Below, piece by piece: positions 1-5,797 of a DNA stretch of 6,423 nucleotides. The stretch is from Poriferisodalis multihospitum (GTDB lineage Bacteria; Actinomycetota; Acidimicrobiia; Acidimicrobiales; Poriferisodalaceae), in the NCBI GenBank assembly GCA_028278755.1, contig JAPYOI010000223.1:1-6423 (forward strand), given 5' to 3'. A model generated the notes under the pieces. The model ran no database searches, was not told the origin of the DNA, and saw only the letters and a list, made by a program, of their open reading frames with translations. The position numbers and the translations under genes were made by a program. Numbering within the stretch: the stretch's first letter is position 1; every line of letters starts with the position of its first letter.

Positions 1-1
1 C

Positions 2-514
2 GCCCGGGCCGCAGCCGAGATCGCCCGCGAGCACGGCACGTTCGTGGTGCTGAATCCGGCTCCGTACAACGACGTTGCCCCCGCTGTGCTGCCGCTGGCA
101 GACATCGTCATCGTGAACCGCGCCGAAGCCGAGCAGTTGCGTCACCCCGACGCCGACGGCAGCGTGCCCGAGCTGCATCCCGAAGCGGTGCTCGTCGAGA
201 CACGAGGCGCAGCGGGCTGCGTCATTCAGCAGCCACAGACCGCTGATCCTGCGCAGCAACCGCCCGATTCACCTGCGGCTCCCACCGATGCTGCGGCCAA
301 TGCCGACGGGGAGATCACGGTGGCCGCGCCGCGGGTTGCCGTGGTCGACGCCACCGCAGCAGGGGACGCGTTTGCCGGCGCGTTCGCGGTCGGCATGGCC
401 TCGGGCGCGACCGTGGCCGAGGCGGCGCGGCTGGCCGTGCGGGCTGGCGCCTGGGCGGTGACAGTCGCGGGAGCCCAGCCGAGCTTGCCGACGATGGCGC
501 AGCTCAGAGGCTGA
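2..514 (+). CDS. rbsK: Ribokinase (PfkB family), 3' part only
   Basis: This is the C-terminal ~170 residues of a cytoplasmic sugar kinase that phosphorylates D-ribose with ATP to ribose 5-phosphate, feeding PRPP and the pentose phosphate pathway. The frame is open from base 2, so the true start lies outside the window. Visible landmarks are NPAPY (about nt 53-67), then ADIVIVNRAEAEQL, matching the ribokinase 'N-E/A-x-E' magnesium/phosphate region, then VETRGAAG. The PfkB signature 2 is VDATAAGDAFAGAF, whose Asp at nt 365-367 is the expected catalytic base. The tail VTVAGAQPSLP matches the ribokinase ending (compare the AAGDTFNGA and GAQPS of the E. coli enzyme). One oddity is a Gln/Pro/Ala/Asp-rich stretch of about 28 residues (nt 227-310), where ribokinases normally have a short turn between two strands. 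Another PfkB sugar kinase is possible, but the GAQPS ending favours ribokinase. The gene converges on upp. Confidence 0.88.
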   Translation, partial: ARAAAEIAREHGTFVVLNPAPYNDVAPAVLPLADIVIVNRAEAEQLRHPDADGSVPELHPEAVLVETRGAAGCVIQQPQTADPAQQPPDSPAAPTDAAANADGEITVAAPRVAVVDATAAGDAFAGAFAVGMASGATVAEAARLAVRAGAWAVTVAGAQPSLPTMAQLRG

Positions 515-520
515 GCCCGG

Positions 521-646
521 GGCCAAGCGGCCCGTGAGCGAAGCGAGCTAGAGCGGGAAGCGCAGGGCGAAGCCGTGGCCCGAGCGGCCCGTGAGCCCAT
601 TTCTGATCGAGGCGGGGAACAAGAGCGGGAGGCAAGGGCGGGAGGT
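521..646. repeat. Degenerate two-copy intergenic repeat between rbsK and upp
   Basis: The 138-bp gap between the two convergent stop codons holds two diverged copies of one unit, at about 521-576 and 577-646. A 14-bp core, AGCGGCCCGTGAGC, is identical at 526-539 and 583-596. A second purine-rich block is similar at 550-569 and 622-640. Each first core sits in a small GC hairpin: GGGCC/GGCCC at 520-524/529-533, and GGCC/GGCC at 577-580/586-589. The first copy also contains a mirror-symmetric GAGCGAAGCGAG (536-547). There is no T-tract, so these are weak terminator candidates at best, although the convergent setting would suit a two-way terminator. No gene is supported here. The unit looks like an intergenic repeat of the kind scattered in some high-GC genomes, but that cannot be tested within one window. 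Confidence 0.6.
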
Positions 647-652
647 AACCGT

Positions 653-1297
653 TCAAGCCGAGCCGTAGAGACGGTCGCCGGCATCGCCCAGACCGGGAAC
701 GATGAAGGCCCGCTCGTCGAGGTGGCTGTCGACGGCGGCCGTCACGATGCGGACATCGGCAGCACTGCTCTGCAGGGCAGCGATCCCCTCGGGTGCGGCC
801 AGCGTGCACACCATCGTCACCGGCCCCACGCCCGACTCCCCGAGCACCCGGATCACCGCGGCCGCCGAGCCGCCCGTCGCCAGCATCGGGTCGAGCACCA
901 GCACCGGTCGATCCTCCAGCACACCTGGCAGCGACTCGAGGTAGCACTCGTGCCCGACGCCGTCGGACGTCTCGATCCTCCGCATACCGACAAAACCCAC
1001 CGGCGCAGCAGGCAGGAGCCGCAGCGCCGCATCGAGCATGCCCAGCCCGGCGCGCAGCACGGGCACGATCGCCGGCATCGGCTCGAGGCGCGAGCCTTCG
1101 GCGGGCCCGAGCGGCGTCTCCACCGTCTCGGGCACCGATGTCGCATCGGTGAGTGCTTCGGACACCAGCAGGAACGTCAGCGCATCGAGCCGCTGGCGGA
1201 ACTCCTCGACGGCGGTGTCCTTGTCGCGCAGCCGGGTGAGCAGGGCTGCGGCTACCGGGTGGTCGACTGTGGTGACGTTCGTAGGGCTGACACTCAT
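653..1297 (-). CDS. upp: Uracil phosphoribosyltransferase
   Basis: This is a complete 214-residue cytoplasmic enzyme that joins uracil and PRPP to give UMP and pyrophosphate (pyrimidine salvage); family members are about 208-215 residues. The sequence shows VPVLRAGLGMLDA (residues 78-90), the PRPP-binding loop VLVLDPMLATGGSA (132-145), and the uracil-binding C-terminal motif VPGLGDAGDRLYG (200-212). The region between them (GMRRIETSDGVGHECYLESLP, split here as GMRRIETSDG then VGHECYLESLP, 104-124) is the mobile loop, which usually reads like YRDEETLEPVEYY; here it is clearly diverged. The ATG start is supported by a weak Shine-Dalgarno, GAGAG (minus strand, 1305-1309), seven bases upstream. 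The gene is divergent from the LytR_C gene and convergent with rbsK. Both flanking genes are on the opposite strand, so it is likely monocistronic. Confidence 0.96.
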   Translation of the reverse strand: MSVSPTNVTTVDHPVAAALLTRLRDKDTAVEEFRQRLDALTFLLVSEALTDATSVPETVETPLGPAEGSRLEPMPAIVPVLRAGLGMLDAALRLLPAAPVGFVGMRRIETSDGVGHECYLESLPGVLEDRPVLVLDPMLATGGSAAAVIRVLGESGVGPVTMVCTLAAPEGIAALQSSAADVRIVTAAVDSHLDERAFIVPGLGDAGDRLYGSA

Positions 1298-1304
1298 GGG
1301 CTGG

Positions 1305-1334
1305 CTCTCACGGTCGGTGCTCGGTCGGACAGTA
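1305..1334 (-). promoter_or_regulatory. Candidate upp -10 box and ribosome binding site
   Basis: On the minus strand TACTGT (1329-1334) fits the TANNNT -10 pattern. It would start a transcript near 1322, giving a leader of about 25 nt. That leader contains GAGAG (1305-1309), spaced seven bases from the upp ATG. No convincing -35 hexamer is found at 16-18 bp. The -10 lies in an inverted repeat, CGGAC (1326-1330) and GTCCG (1338-1342), which could be an operator or chance. This is a weak call. Confidence 0.3.
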
Positions 1335-1391
1335 GGGGTCCGCCCGCAAGTTAGGTGCTCAGGGGTACACCCGGCAGCGCATCTTTCCTTC

Positions 1392-1397
1392 TACGCT
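1392..1397 (+). promoter_or_regulatory. Leaderless -10 box for the LytR_C gene
   Basis: TACGCT fits TANNNT and is followed by exactly seven bases before the GTG start codon at 1405. Transcription would therefore begin at or next to the first base of the start codon. No Shine-Dalgarno lies upstream of that GTG, consistent with a leaderless mRNA, a common mode in actinomycetes. No clear -35 is visible. A short palindrome-like GGGTACACCC (1363-1372) lies about 20 bp upstream and could bind a regulator. Confidence 0.5.
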
Positions 1398-1404
1398 CAC
1401 AGCC

Positions 1405-2028
1405 GTGAACAGCCAAGCCGGCGAATCCAACAGCGGCGCAGCAGTGCGCGGGTTGCTGCTGGTGCTGGTTGCCGTTGTCGTGGGAGTGCTGCTGCTCCGC
1501 TCGGTCGACGATCCAGACGACACGACCGTGACCGACACAGCCCCGCCTGCCGCACCGGGCGACACGCTCCCCACGGCGACAGAGGCGCCCACGCCCACGA
1601 GCAGCGCCGCCGACGCCGTCGACACCGGCTCGGGCACGGTCGCCACCGTGGCGACCACTGTCACCGCCGCACCCGCCACCGACACCACCTCGGCAGGCGC
1701 CGAGCCGTTCCAGCCGAGACCGGCGGCCGAGGTGTCGGTGCAGGTTGCCAACTCCACAACCGTCCGGGGGGCTGCGGGGCGGCTCACCGACCGGTTCAAG
1801 ACGCTGAGCTACATCACCAAGACGCCCACCAACTACGTGGGCACTCCCATCGACCGGACGCGCATCTACTACCAGCTGGGCTCGCTGCTCGAAGCGCGGG
1901 CGATAGCGGGTGTGCTGGAGCTCGACGCCGACAACGACGTGTTCCCGATGCTGGCAGACACATCAGCCGTGCAGGGCTTTGAGACGCCCGACGTGCTGGT
2001 GGCGCTGGGGACCGATCTGGCTGAGTAG
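1405..2028 (+). CDS. Membrane-anchored LytR_C-domain protein
   Basis: A 207-residue protein starts at GTG. Residues 1-14 are polar, and 15-32 form one strongly hydrophobic helix (GLLLVLVAVVVGVLLL). Residues about 35-105 are a low-complexity Thr/Ala/Pro/Asp stalk, and about 108-204 form a compact domain. The compact domain shows the LytR_C pattern: a VSVQVANSTTVRGAAGRLTDRF opening (given as VSVQVANSTT then VRGAAGRLTDRF), then a T-x-I-Y-Y strand (RTRIYYQLGS), an alanine-rich helix (LLEARAIAGVLEL), and a terminal PDVLVALGTD strand. The expected topology is an N-in anchor with an external domain at the cell wall. LytR_C domains often follow LytR-CpsA-Psr ligase domains; no such catalytic domain is present here, so this is a stand-alone version. 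Its function is unknown, and a cell-envelope role is inference only. It is probably cotranscribed with the glycerate kinase gene 13 bp downstream. Confidence 0.8.
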   Translation: MNSQAGESNSGAAVRGLLLVLVAVVVGVLLLRSVDDPDDTTVTDTAPPAAPGDTLPTATEAPTPTSSAADAVDTGSGTVATVATTVTAAPATDTTSAGAEPFQPRPAAEVSVQVANSTTVRGAAGRLTDRFKTLSYITKTPTNYVGTPIDRTRIYYQLGSLLEARAIAGVLELDADNDVFPMLADTSAVQGFETPDVLVALGTDLAE

Positions 2029-2041
2029 CCGAGCAGTCGAC

Positions 2042-3076
2042 ATGCGGGTTGTCGCATGCCCGGACAAGTTCCGTGGCACTGCGTCCGCTGCAGAGGTGGC
2101 AGCAGCGATCGCGGACGGCGTACGCCGGCAGTTCGGTACGCAAGCGGAGACTGTCTGCCTGCCCGTGGCGGACGGTGGCGAGGGCACGCTCGAGGCGCTG
2201 GGCGGCCCGAATCGCACCTCGCTGGTGATCGGACCGCTGCGGCACCGGACCGAAGCGGGGTGGCGGCTGGAGGGCGACGTCGCAATCGTGGAGATGGCCT
2301 GCGCGAGCGGACTGCTGCTGGCAGGCGGCGCCGAGGGCAACGACCCGCTCGCCGCGACCACAGCGGGCACCGGCGAGCTGATAGCAGAAGCCGTTGCGAG
2401 CGGTGCCCGGCGGGTCATCGTGGGCGTGGGCGGCTCGGCCACCACCGACGGCGGGCTCGGGGCGCTTGACGCGATGTCACCGCTGGCACGCCTCGCCGGC
2501 GTCTCGGTGGTGGTGGCCTGCGATGTCCGCACCCGCTTCTGCGATGCGGCGCGCATCTTCGGCCCGCAGAAGGGCGCGTCGCCGCCGCAGATCGAGTTGC
2601 TCACCCGCCGCCTCGAGCTGCTCGTAGACCTGTACCGCGAGCGCTACGGCATCGATGTCGGCGAGATGCCGGGCGCGGGTGCCGCAGGCGGCTTGGCGGG
2701 CGGGCTCGCGGCCGGCCTCCGAGCCGAGCTGGCACCGGGATTCGACGTTGTCGCGACCGAGATCGGCCTGCCCGACGCGATCGAAGGTGCCGATCTGGTC
2801 ATCACCGGCGAGGGGCGGCTCGATGCGAGTTCGTTCGACGGCAAGGTCGTGGGCGGCGTTCTGGAAATGGCCGCTGAGGCCGGCGCGCCCGTGGGCGTCG
2901 TGGTGGGCGCTCGCGACCCCGATACCGATCTCGCCGACTGGCGCCCACCCGCCGCCGGTACCCCGGCCACGAGCCTGGCGGTGCTGTCGGAGCGATACGG
3001 CGCCGAGCGCTCAATGGGCGACACGCTGGCGGCAATCCGCGAGGCCGCCGCCGACCTTGCCGCAAATCTCGTGTGA
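2042..3076 (+). CDS. Glycerate kinase, type 1 family, compact form
   Basis: This 344-residue cytoplasmic enzyme is expected to phosphorylate D-glycerate with ATP (2- or 3-phosphoglycerate, not decidable here), linking glycerate/glyoxylate breakdown to glycolysis. Family motifs in order are CPDKFRGTASAAEVAAAI (6-23), PVADGGEGTLEAL (41-53), VGVGGSATTDGGLGAL (127-142), VACDVRTRF (158-166), FGPQKGAS (173-180), GAGAAGGLAGGLAAGL (211-226) and DLVITGEGRLDASSFDGKVV (251-270). Members are usually about 375-380 residues. Two segments are short here: after DGGLGAL the chain passes almost directly to the CDV strand, and the usual NPL-x-G-x-x-GA turn after CDV is replaced by RTRFCDAA. The ATG at 2042 is chosen because homology starts exactly there (MRVVACPDKF); the 44 residues upstream in frame are Trp/Cys-rich and overlap the LytR_C gene. 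No good Shine-Dalgarno is seen, so translation may be coupled to the gene before it. Confidence 0.92.
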   Translation: MRVVACPDKFRGTASAAEVAAAIADGVRRQFGTQAETVCLPVADGGEGTLEALGGPNRTSLVIGPLRHRTEAGWRLEGDVAIVEMACASGLLLAGGAEGNDPLAATTAGTGELIAEAVASGARRVIVGVGGSATTDGGLGALDAMSPLARLAGVSVVVACDVRTRFCDAARIFGPQKGASPPQIELLTRRLELLVDLYRERYGIDVGEMPGAGAAGGLAGGLAAGLRAELAPGFDVVATEIGLPDAIEGADLVITGEGRLDASSFDGKVVGGVLEMAAEAGAPVGVVVGARDPDTDLADWRPPAAGTPATSLAVLSERYGAERSMGDTLAAIREAAADLAANLV

Positions 3077-3079
3077 GGG

Positions 3080-3108
3080 TTGGCGGTTAGCACTCTCATC
3101 TCTAGAGT
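3080..3108 (+). promoter_or_regulatory. groEL promoter (-35/-10)
   Basis: TTGGCG (3080-3085) and TAGAGT (3103-3108) are spaced by exactly 17 bp, fitting a housekeeping sigma-70-type promoter. Predicted transcription begins near 3115, leaving a leader of about 76 nt before groEL. The CIRCE operator covers the spacer and the whole -10 box, so HrcA binding would block polymerase directly. The -35 lies only four bases after the glycerate kinase stop. Confidence 0.55.
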
Positions 3109-3113
3109 GCTAA
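3087..3113. promoter_or_regulatory. CIRCE operator (HrcA binding site)
   Basis: A perfect 9-bp inverted repeat, TTAGCACTC-N9-GAGTGCTAA, is identical to the CIRCE consensus. The repressor HrcA binds this element in front of groE and dnaK operons and releases it on heat shock, when GroEL is occupied with misfolded protein. It is placed 78 bp before the groEL start. The hrcA gene itself is not in the window. Confidence 0.97.
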
Positions 3114-3115
3114 CG

Positions 3116-3153
3116 GCTGCTGCGAACGCAGCGGCATCGTGACGCCCAGTCAC
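3116..3153 (+). other. Two stem-loops in the groEL 5' leader
   Basis: The first hairpin pairs 3116-3123 with 3128-3135 (8 bp including one G-U; loop GAAC) and would sit within a base or two of the predicted 5' end of the mRNA. The second pairs GTGAC (3139-3143) with GTCAC (3149-3153) around a 5-nt loop; it could equally be a DNA-level operator. A terminal 5' hairpin could protect the mRNA. Without a T-tract, the first is unlikely to be an efficient terminator for the glycerate kinase gene. The structures are read by eye and not energy-scored. Confidence 0.45.
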
Positions 3154-3176
3154 CCCTCCCGAGAATCATCCGAGAC

Positions 3177-3181
3177 AGGAG
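3177..3181 (+). promoter_or_regulatory. groEL ribosome binding site
   Basis: AGGAG ends nine bases before the ATG at 3191. It is the only strong Shine-Dalgarno in the window and fixes the groEL start. CTCC at 3156-3159 could pair with GGAG (3178-3181), but only over four bases. Confidence 0.8.
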
Positions 3182-3190
3182 CCAGCCGAT

Positions 3191-4810
3191 ATGGCCAAGA
3201 TGATCACGTTCGACGACGAGGCCCGCCGCGCGCTCGAGTCGGGCATGAACCAGCTCGCCGACGCAGTGCGCGTCACGTTGGGGCCCAAGGGTCGCAACGT
3301 CGTGCTCGACAAGAAGTGGGGCGCGCCCACCATCACCAACGACGGCGTGTCGATCGCGAAGGACATCGAGCTGGAGGATCCGGTCGAACGCATCGGGGCC
3401 GAGCTGGTCAAGGAAGTCGCCAAGAAGACCGACGACGTCGCCGGCGACGGCACCACCACGGCCACCGTGCTGGCGTGGACCATGGTGCGCGACGGCCTGC
3501 GCAACGTGGCCGCCGGCGCCAACCCGATGGCCGTCAAGCGGGGCATCGAGGCCGGTGTCGACGCCGCTGTGGGCGCCATCGAGGACATGTCGATCAGCGT
3601 GACCGACTCCAAGACCCATGTGGCCCAGGTGGCGGCCATCTCCGCCGCCGACGGCGACATCGGCCAGCTGATCAGCGACGCGTTCGACAAGGTCGGCAAG
3701 GACGGCGTGATCACCGTCGAGGAGTCGCAGACGTTCGGCCTCGAGATGGATCTGGTCGAGGGCATGCGTTTCGACAAGGGCTACATCTCGCCCTACTTCG
3801 TCACCGATCCCGACTCGCAGGAAGCCGTGCTCGACGACGCGTATCTGCTGTTCATGCAGGGCAAGATCTCCGCGGTCCGCGACGTGCTGCCGGTGCTCGA
3901 GAAGGTCACCCAGGCGGGCAAGCCGCTCGTGATCATCGCCGAGGACGTCGAGGGCGAGGCCCTTGCCACGCTGGTGGTCAACAAGATCCGCGGCACGATC
4001 CGCTCGGCGGCCGTGAAGGCCCCCGGGTTCGGCGACCGCCGCAAGGCGATGCTGGCCGACATGGCCATCCTGACCGGCGGCCAGGTCATCAGCGAGGACG
4101 TCGGCCTCAAGCTGGAGAACACCACGCTCGACCTGCTGGGCACGGCCCGGCGCGTGGTGGTCACCAAGGATGAGACCACCATCATCGAGGGCTCCGGCGA
4201 CGAGGCCGAGGTGCGCGGCCGGATCGAGCAGATCAAGAACGAGATCGACAACACCGACTCCGACTACGACCGCGAGAAGCTGCAGGAGCGGCTGGCGAAG
4301 CTGTCCGGCGGCGTGGCGGTGCTGCGTGTCGGCGCGGCCACCGAGGTCGAGCTGAAGGAGAAGAAGCATCGCATCGAGGACGCAGTCAGCACCACCAAAG
4401 CGGCCATTGAGGCCGGCGTGGTGGCCGGCGGCGGCGTCACACTGGTGCGTGCCGAGCAGGCAGTGAGCGCCGTTGCAGACGGCCTCGACGGCGACGAGTC
4501 CACCGGTGCGCGGCTCGTGGAGCGCGCGCTGGCCGGACCGCTGAAGCAGATCGCCGAGAACGCCGGCCTCGAAGGCGGCGTGGTGGTCAGCCGGGTGCGC
4601 GAGCTCGACGGCGCCATGGGCCTCAACGCCGCCTCCGGCGAGTACGAGGACCTGGTTGCCGCAGGCGTGATCGACGCTGCCAAGGTGACGCTGTCGGCCC
4701 TGCAGAACGCCTCGTCGATCGCTGCGCTGTTCCTCACCACCGAAGCAGTGATCTGCGACGAGCCCGATTCGGGCGGCGGCGCTCCCGGCATGCCGGACAT
4801 GGACTTCTAG
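3191..4810 (+). CDS. groL: Chaperonin GroEL (60 kDa, Hsp60)
   Basis: This complete 539-residue subunit forms the cytoplasmic double-ring ATP-driven folding chamber that works with GroES. It runs end to end with the family: equatorial domain with GPKGRNVVLD (31-40), TITNDGVSIAKD with Asp51, and AGDGTTTATVLA with Asp86 (the Asp87 of E. coli); apical domain with SPYF (200-203), EDVEGEALATLVVN (251-264) and KAPGFGDRRKAML (276-288); and Asp397 just before AAIEAGVVAGGG (404-415), matching the catalytic Asp398 region. In the family signature the usual EEG is EAG here (Ala408 for Glu). The C-terminus is GGGAPGMPDMDF, a shortened version of the Gly/Met tail. No groES lies immediately upstream or downstream, and the gene has its own CIRCE-controlled promoter and terminator. 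It therefore looks like a stand-alone groEL2-type copy, as is common in actinomycetes; a second groEL with groES elsewhere is likely but not visible. Confidence 0.99.
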   Translation: MAKMITFDDEARRALESGMNQLADAVRVTLGPKGRNVVLDKKWGAPTITNDGVSIAKDIELEDPVERIGAELVKEVAKKTDDVAGDGTTTATVLAWTMVRDGLRNVAAGANPMAVKRGIEAGVDAAVGAIEDMSISVTDSKTHVAQVAAISAADGDIGQLISDAFDKVGKDGVITVEESQTFGLEMDLVEGMRFDKGYISPYFVTDPDSQEAVLDDAYLLFMQGKISAVRDVLPVLEKVTQAGKPLVIIAEDVEGEALATLVVNKIRGTIRSAAVKAPGFGDRRKAMLADMAILTGGQVISEDVGLKLENTTLDLLGTARRVVVTKDETTIIEGSGDEAEVRGRIEQIKNEIDNTDSDYDREKLQERLAKLSGGVAVLRVGAATEVELKEKKHRIEDAVSTTKAAIEAGVVAGGGVTLVRAEQAVSAVADGLDGDESTGARLVERALAGPLKQIAENAGLEGGVVVSRVRELDGAMGLNAASGEYEDLVAAGVIDAAKVTLSALQNASSIAALFLTTEAVICDEPDSGGGAPGMPDMDF

Positions 4811-4849
4811 CGGGCGCCTCCCTAAGCCCCCAAGAACAGCCCAACCCAA

Positions 4850-4884
4850 CGCAGCGGCCCGGGTCTCGTGCCCGGGCCGCTGCG
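4850..4884 (+). terminator. Strong GC hairpin terminator after groEL
   Basis: A perfect 14-bp inverted repeat pairs 4850-4863 with 4871-4884 around the 7-nt loop TCTCGTG. It begins 39 bp after the groEL stop. The stem is almost all G and C, with no following T-tract, like the T-less terminators reported in high-GC actinomycetes. It separates groEL from the fdhD promoter at 4931. Confidence 0.82.
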
Positions 4885-4930
4885 CGCCCGGACGACGCAG
4901 TCGCGGCGGAGGCGCGGCAGAGGGCGGCGA

Positions 4931-4936
4931 TACCCT
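4931..4936 (+). promoter_or_regulatory. Leaderless -10 box for fdhD
   Basis: TACCCT fits TANNNT and is followed by six bases and then ATG at 4943, so the mRNA would begin at the start codon. No Shine-Dalgarno is seen for that ATG and no clear -35. The spacing supports choosing 4943 as the fdhD start. Confidence 0.5.
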
Positions 4937-4942
4937 GACCGG

Positions 4943-5788
4943 ATGCGGCGGGGGCGCACGATGCGGGTGCTGGTGGACCGCCTGCGGCACGGCGAGTGGC
5001 GACGGTCACCCGATGAGGTCGTGGTGGAGGAGCCGCTCGAGATCCGCCTCGACGGCCACATGGTGGCCACCACCATGCGCACGCCCGGACACGACTACGA
5101 GCTGGCGACGGGGTTCTGCGCAGGCGACGGGCTGCTCGGCGACGCAGAGGTCACCGGGGTGCGCTACTGCGGCGAGGGTCCCGCGGCCGAATTCGAATAC
5201 AACGTCGTCACCGTCGAGACCGGCGGCAGGGCGCCCGTGCCCACGCCCCGTCTCGGCAACGTCAGCGCCGCCTGCGGGATCTGCGGCAGCACCACCATCA
5301 CCGACATGGCCGCTCGCCTGGGGCCGCTGGTGGGCACCCGTCAATTCAGCGTCGACGCGGTGCAGGCGGCGTTGGCTGCAGTGCCCAGTGCACAGGAGAT
5401 GTTCGGCCGCACCGGCGGGCTGCATGCCGCCGCCACCTTCGACGCCGAGGGTCGTATCGATGTGCTGCGCGAGGACATCGGGCGCCACAACGCCGTCGAC
5501 AAGGTGATCGGGAGGCGACTCCTGGACGGGCGTGACGATGCCGGCGCGATGGCGCTGTTCGTGAGCGGTCGGGCCAGCTTCGAGATGGTGCAGAAGGCCT
5601 GGGCGGCAGGGATCGGCACGCTCATCGCCGTCAGCGCTCCCAGCTCGCTGGCCATCGAGTCGGCACGGGCCGCGGCCATCACGCTCGCGGGCTTCGCACG
5701 CGGCGACGAGCTGAACGTGTACAGCGGCAGCCTGGCGGGAGTGCCCGAGCGTCTCGGCGAATTTCCCGCACCCGCCGTTCGTTCATAG
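4943..5788 (+). CDS. fdhD: FdhD, sulfur carrier for formate dehydrogenase
   Basis: FdhD takes sulfur from the cysteine desulfurase IscS and hands it to the molybdenum (bis-MGD) cofactor before insertion into formate dehydrogenase; it acts in the cytoplasm. The 281-residue length fits the family (E. coli 277). Landmarks are VVEEPLEIRLDG near the N-terminus, TPGHDYELATGFCAGDGLL, and CGIC with the paired cysteines at 111 and 114 (the catalytic CxxC). These are followed by GGLHAAA, REDIGRHNAVDKVIG (176-190) and SGRASFEMVQKAW. All key parts are present. The reading frame is open back to 4868, but that extension is Arg-rich and runs through the terminator hairpin. ATG 4943, six bases after a -10 box, is preferred, with ATG 4961 as the alternative. 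No formate dehydrogenase gene is in the window, so the client enzyme must lie elsewhere. Confidence 0.96.
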   Translation: MRRGRTMRVLVDRLRHGEWRRSPDEVVVEEPLEIRLDGHMVATTMRTPGHDYELATGFCAGDGLLGDAEVTGVRYCGEGPAAEFEYNVVTVETGGRAPVPTPRLGNVSAACGICGSTTITDMAARLGPLVGTRQFSVDAVQAALAAVPSAQEMFGRTGGLHAAATFDAEGRIDVLREDIGRHNAVDKVIGRRLLDGRDDAGAMALFVSGRASFEMVQKAWAAGIGTLIAVSAPSSLAIESARAAAITLAGFARGDELNVYSGSLAGVPERLGEFPAPAVRS

Positions 5789-5791
5789 GCT
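5786..5791 (+). promoter_or_regulatory. Leaderless -10 box for hemQ, overlapping the fdhD stop
   Basis: TAGGCT fits TANNNT; its first three bases are the TAG stop of fdhD. Six bases separate it from the GTG start at 5798, the same spacing as the fdhD box. There is no Shine-Dalgarno in the 9-bp gap. hemQ could therefore be transcribed on its own as well as by read-through from fdhD. Confidence 0.45.
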
Positions 5792-5797
5792 GCGCGA

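Noticed and set aside
504..947. A minus-strand frame reading into the rbsK-upp gap with repeated AHGPLGP peptides
   Set aside because: The peptide repeat is only the translation of the intergenic DNA repeat; most of the frame overlaps upp out of phase.
575..1354. A 259-codon plus-strand frame over upp
   Set aside because: It lies antisense to a clearly recognised upp; its composition is Arg/His/Gln-rich with no motif.
1038..1982. A 314-codon plus-strand frame across the upp/LytR_C region
   Set aside because: It overlaps two better-supported genes and becomes Arg/His-rich low complexity across the LytR_C gene, which is typical of an out-of-frame high-GC reading.
1910..2041. N-terminal extension of glycerate kinase by 44 residues
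   Set aside because: The Trp/Cys-rich sequence overlaps the LytR_C coding region, and family homology starts exactly at the ATG at 2042.
3156..3181. RNA thermometer hiding the groEL Shine-Dalgarno
   Set aside because: Only four bases (CTCC with GGAG) can pair, across an 18-nt loop; there is no FourU or ROSE-like pattern, and CIRCE already explains the heat response.
4868..4942. N-terminal extension of FdhD by 25 residues
   Set aside because: It starts inside the groEL terminator hairpin, is Arg-rich and unlike FdhD, and the -10 box at 4931 supports ATG 4943.
3110..4990. A 626-codon open frame on the minus strand, longer than groEL
   Set aside because: It is a shadow of groEL: the translation is His/Asp/Gly/Leu-rich, has no family motif, and runs through the terminator hairpin and the groEL leader. 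High GC commonly opens the antisense frame.
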